Positions 23,676 to 25,676 of a stretch of DNA of 25,676 bases are shown one piece after another (positions within the stretch are counted from its first letter, which is position 1; the number at the start of each line of letters is the position of its first letter). The notes under the pieces were generated by a model. That model was not told where the DNA came from and did not search any database. It was given only the letters and a program-made list of their open reading frames with translations. This DNA is from Ignavibacteria bacterium UBA2360 (GTDB lineage Bacteria > Bacteroidota > Ignavibacteria > Tepidaquicellales > OLB5), in assembly GCA_002344125.1 (NCBI GenBank), contig DDTQ01000008.1, forward strand, positions 1 through 25,676. Reading direction: 5' to 3'. Made by a program: the position numbers and the translations under genes.

Positions 23676-23711
23676 AAAAAAAGCGTTCATTTTGCTGTGA
23701 ACGCTTTTTTT
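23676..23711. terminator. Bidirectional terminator between the two lipoprotein genes
   Basis: 14-bp perfect stem AAAAAAAGCGTTCA/TGAACGCTTTTTTT with loop TTTTGCTG, flanked by A and T tracts. It serves the convergent genes 22345-23661 and 23831-24907. Confidence 0.93.
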
Positions 23712-23726
23712 ATTGCGTGCTTGATA

Positions 23727-23754
23727 CTTGTACAGACGTGCCGCTGGCACGTCT
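23727..23754. repeat. REP-like hairpin element, copy 1
   Basis: CTTGTACAG followed by the 9-bp perfect hairpin AGACGTGCC-GCT-GGCACGTCT (23734-23754). A second, diverged copy in the same orientation lies at 25059-25087. The two flank the 23831-24907 lipoprotein gene. Confidence 0.75.
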
Positions 23755-23830
23755 AAATAACGCAATTTTGAATACATGTCACCTGCCACCCATTTAATGT
23801 TTTTAATAATTCCGGCCGGATTCTGTAGTT

Positions 23831-24907
23831 CTATTTCCGGGTACCTATATAGAGCTTCTTTGAAGGGTACTGTCCTTCAAGGATAAGCAGATTGTTCTCA
23901 TCAATGCTGTAGAAAGCAGTTGCCGAATTGCCTATGCCCGGTTGTTGTACCTCAAACTCAAATTCTCTGCTGAATTTATACCCATCCCAATGCAGAATGC
24001 CGAAAGAACTTAACTCATTAAACAGTGAAGATGAATACACTTCAAAGAATAGATCTGAAAATGCTGTACCGGATAAACTGTTTCCAAATGAAATTGGGAT
24101 ATTTGTGTTGATGCAGAAATTTTCAATATAACTATTCCCGGATATATTATAAAAACATGGACCCGTCATATTTTCATTGATAAAATATCCGTAGGCTTCA
24201 TCTCTCAGGACTTTTAAGTAGTAGTTGCCTGTATTTTCAAAGATCTGCACAAATGCTGTATCCTGCAATTCATATATTTTCTGAGTGTTCCTGCTTTCTC
24301 CTGTAATCCTGATCGTATTTTGCCGGCTCTTATATATATGCTTTGGAATAAACATATTGTCGTTAACATAATATCGAGTGGTGCTTCCACCGTTGTAAGA
24401 AGCGATCCCGCTTTGAGAAGCTATCCAGTATCCCATATCATCTGTAGCGCACCCTGTGAAGTAATTTCCTAATGTATCAGGTATATATATTCCTGTTCTG
24501 ATTTCTTGTGCTGCGCCGTTCCAGATAACAAATTTCATCTCGCCTGATTCATCCAGCGCGAAAATTACAACGTTGCTTGTATTGCCTGATAACTGCTTGA
24601 TGAGATGATTACCAATATTGTAGTTTGTCAGGGAACCATTGGTTAGTTTGAACAGCTTATTCCCTACATTACTCATTAAGTACATATTGGCTGTATCTCT
24701 TGACCAAATACAGTTAAAATTCTCTGCGTTCAAGCTTACCGTTTTCCAGTTAAACCTGGGCATATCAATATTGTAATTTGTAGAAACTGTATCATCGCCG
24801 CAGCCGGTAAAATGCAAAGCTGCCGCCGAAAATAGAAACAGGAAACAGGAAAAGTAAACTGCTTTTGTGATTAACAAGGAAAGGCGGGTTGTTTGTTTGG
24901 TTTTCAT
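23831..24907 (-). CDS. Lipoprotein of unknown function, beta-propeller-like
   Basis: 358 residues. Hydrophobic signal (LLITKAVYFSCFLFLFSAAALHF) with lipobox HFTGC places the lipid anchor at about Cys36. The rest is beta-rich with short repeated blocks ending in aromatic or Trp residues (FNCIWSRDTANMYLMSNVGNKLFKL, FALDESGEMKFVIWNGAAQEI, GYWIASQSGIASYNGGSTTRYY, FGILHWDGYKF), as in propeller-type sensor or exported proteins of Bacteroidota. No catalytic motif recognised. It is convergent with the pseudoprotease lipoprotein and bracketed by two copies of the REP-like element. Confidence 0.78.
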   Translation of the reverse strand: MKTKQTTRLSLLITKAVYFSCFLFLFSAAALHFTGCGDDTVSTNYNIDMPRFNWKTVSLNAENFNCIWSRDTANMYLMSNVGNKLFKLTNGSLTNYNIGNHLIKQLSGNTSNVVIFALDESGEMKFVIWNGAAQEIRTGIYIPDTLGNYFTGCATDDMGYWIASQSGIASYNGGSTTRYYVNDNMFIPKHIYKSRQNTIRITGESRNTQKIYELQDTAFVQIFENTGNYYLKVLRDEAYGYFINENMTGPCFYNISGNSYIENFCINTNIPISFGNSLSGTAFSDLFFEVYSSSLFNELSSFGILHWDGYKFSREFEFEVQQPGIGNSATAFYSIDENNLLILEGQYPSKKLYIGTRK

Positions 24908-25058
24908 AAAATTAATTAAGGCTAATTAAACAAATGTTTCCCCAAATTAAATATAAAATTACTATAAATAAATGATTTTTATCATCTGGATTTATGATAT
25001 AATTTCAATAGTTAAGTATTTTAGTTTCATCTATTTAGGCTCTACCGATGTTAGCATG

Positions 25059-25087
25059 CTTGTACAGAGGTGCCGCCGGCTCGTCTT
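25059..25087. repeat. REP-like hairpin element, copy 2 (diverged)
   Basis: CTTGTACAGA followed by AGAGGTGCC-GCC-GGCTCGTCT. The arms no longer match perfectly (two mismatches in nine), unlike copy 1. It lies in the 208-nt gap between the lipoprotein and paaD genes, whose remainder shows no gene. Confidence 0.68.
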
Positions 25088-25115
25088 AATTCAGCAAAGA
25101 ATGTAAAATTCTTTA

Positions 25116-25622
25116 TTAATCTACCGGCTTGAACTGCTCAAATGCGTTAAGGCATTCATTGCAGTAATGCATTGAGCGGCATAGGGTGGGACCAAATGGC
25201 GTTTTTAGCGTGGTGTTTCTGCTCCCGCAATGGGGACACTTTACTTTCTCAAGTATTTCTATCTGAACCAATCCGTTATGTTTTTCAGGCGGAGCGAGTC
25301 CGTGCTTTTTTAATCCCTCAATTCCCTTGGGTGATATCATATTGGTGCTCCATGGTGTATCAAAATTTGTTGTTACTTCTACTCCCGCAGGATTCAGCAA
25401 TTCAATTCTTTCCTTCACCATATTTTCCATTATCTTTAATGCGGGACAGCCTGAAAATGTAGGGGTCATTGTAACCTTTACAAAATTATCTTCATTAACA
25501 TCAACACCGGTGATTATTCCAAGATCAACAACACTTATAGTCGGTATTTCAGGATCCTTTACATCCTGCAGCGCTTCAAGTATATCTTCTTTGGTAATAT
25601 TTATCAGTGTACTAAATCTCAT
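25116..25622 (-). CDS. paaD: Phenylacetyl-CoA epoxidase-associated protein PaaD
   Basis: Accessory subunit of the multicomponent phenylacetyl-CoA 1,2-epoxidase of aerobic phenylacetate breakdown; thought to help metal-centre assembly. The N-terminal MIP18/DUF59 domain is seen as DPEIPTISVVDLGIITGV (23-40) and TPTFSGCPALKIM. The C-terminal zinc-ribbon-like part has CPHC (129-132), C148 and CNEC (154-157) with the PFGPTLCRSMHYC signature of PaaD. 168 residues. Its ATG overlaps the stop of the upstream gene (ATGA), so it is translationally coupled in the paa cluster that continues past the window. No gene follows it in the cluster here. Confidence 0.9.
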   Translation of the reverse strand: MRFSTLINITKEDILEALQDVKDPEIPTISVVDLGIITGVDVNEDNFVKVTMTPTFSGCPALKIMENMVKERIELLNPAGVEVTTNFDTPWSTNMISPKGIEGLKKHGLAPPEKHNGLVQIEILEKVKCPHCGSRNTTLKTPFGPTLCRSMHYCNECLNAFEQFKPVD

Positions 25623-25676
25623 TTACTTCTTTTTTTTGCGTTTTTATTTTTGCTTTCCAGCGCTTCTAGCTGGTCC
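25619..25676 (-). CDS. 3' end of the gene upstream of paaD, probably paaC
   Basis: Only the last 18 codons are in the window (DQLEALESKNKNAKKRSK, then TGA). The stop overlaps the paaD ATG by the ATGA pattern, and the usual order paaA-B-C-D makes paaC the likeliest identity. The residues themselves are a charged tail and do not identify the gene. Confidence 0.5.
   Translation of the reverse strand, partial: DQLEALESKNKNAKKRSK

Noticed and set aside
23811..23820. Palindrome TCCGGCCGGA after the lipoprotein gene
   Set aside because: Ten bases, no T tract and no adjacent promoter; probably chance.
1..25676. CRISPR arrays, insertion sequences, integrases or phage genes
   Set aside because: None seen: no regular spaced repeats and no transposase, recombinase or Cas motifs.

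Overview
This 25.7 kb window looks like a chromosomal segment of a Bacteroidota/Chlorobi-group (FCB) bacterium, most likely of the Ignavibacteria type. The indications are a type IX secretion C-terminal sorting domain with a QNYP-N-x-FNP linker, bacillithiol synthase BshA, a CdaA-type diadenylate cyclase, several promoter-like TAnnTTTG boxes (the -7 element of Bacteroidota), few strong Shine-Dalgarno sites, TTG starts, and moderate-to-low GC. The phylum assignment is an inference; no rRNA is present.

Layout. 1-214: two serine tRNAs (UGA, cut by the window edge, and GGA). 264-3347: tag (minus), then a tight cdaA-pcm-miaA operon (plus). 3321-3526: tandem hairpin-bearing repeats that begin inside the last codons of miaA. 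3536-4994: a divergent pair with starts 7 nt apart, a degenerate 3-hydroxyacyl-CoA dehydrogenase-like protein and a TIGR02757/DUF2400 protein. 5169-6332: bshA. 6338-12075: an accessory-looking block in which two large related helical proteins (minus) bracket a ribbon-helix-helix regulator and a type IX-secreted protein (plus); the regulator has its own promoter and a perfect 14-bp palindrome. 12203-12345: a candidate small RNA with promoter-like box and terminator, containing 13 nt exactly complementary to the leader of the divergent large helical gene. 12466-14126: small exported protein, LytR_C protein, rsfS. 14214-16893: efp-accB-accC (minus), elongation and fatty-acid synthesis. 17185-17544: small exported protein. 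17704-22263: gap, a frameshifted small-ORF remnant, pgk, a HisC-like aminotransferase and a CDP-alcohol phosphotransferase. 22345-24907: two convergent lipoproteins, the first carrying a trypsin-like domain without its catalytic His and Ser. 25116-25676: paaD and the end of the gene upstream of it (phenylacetyl-CoA epoxidase cluster).

Most of the window is housekeeping. The best candidates for undescribed biology are: the small RNA facing the 10534-12075 gene; the regulator/palindrome/exported-protein operon; the lipoprotein pseudoprotease; the catalytically degraded dehydrogenase; EF-P with asparagine at the modified-lysine position; and several families of hairpin repeats, two of which start exactly at a gene's stop codon. 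All functional statements are from reading motifs by eye; no database search was run.
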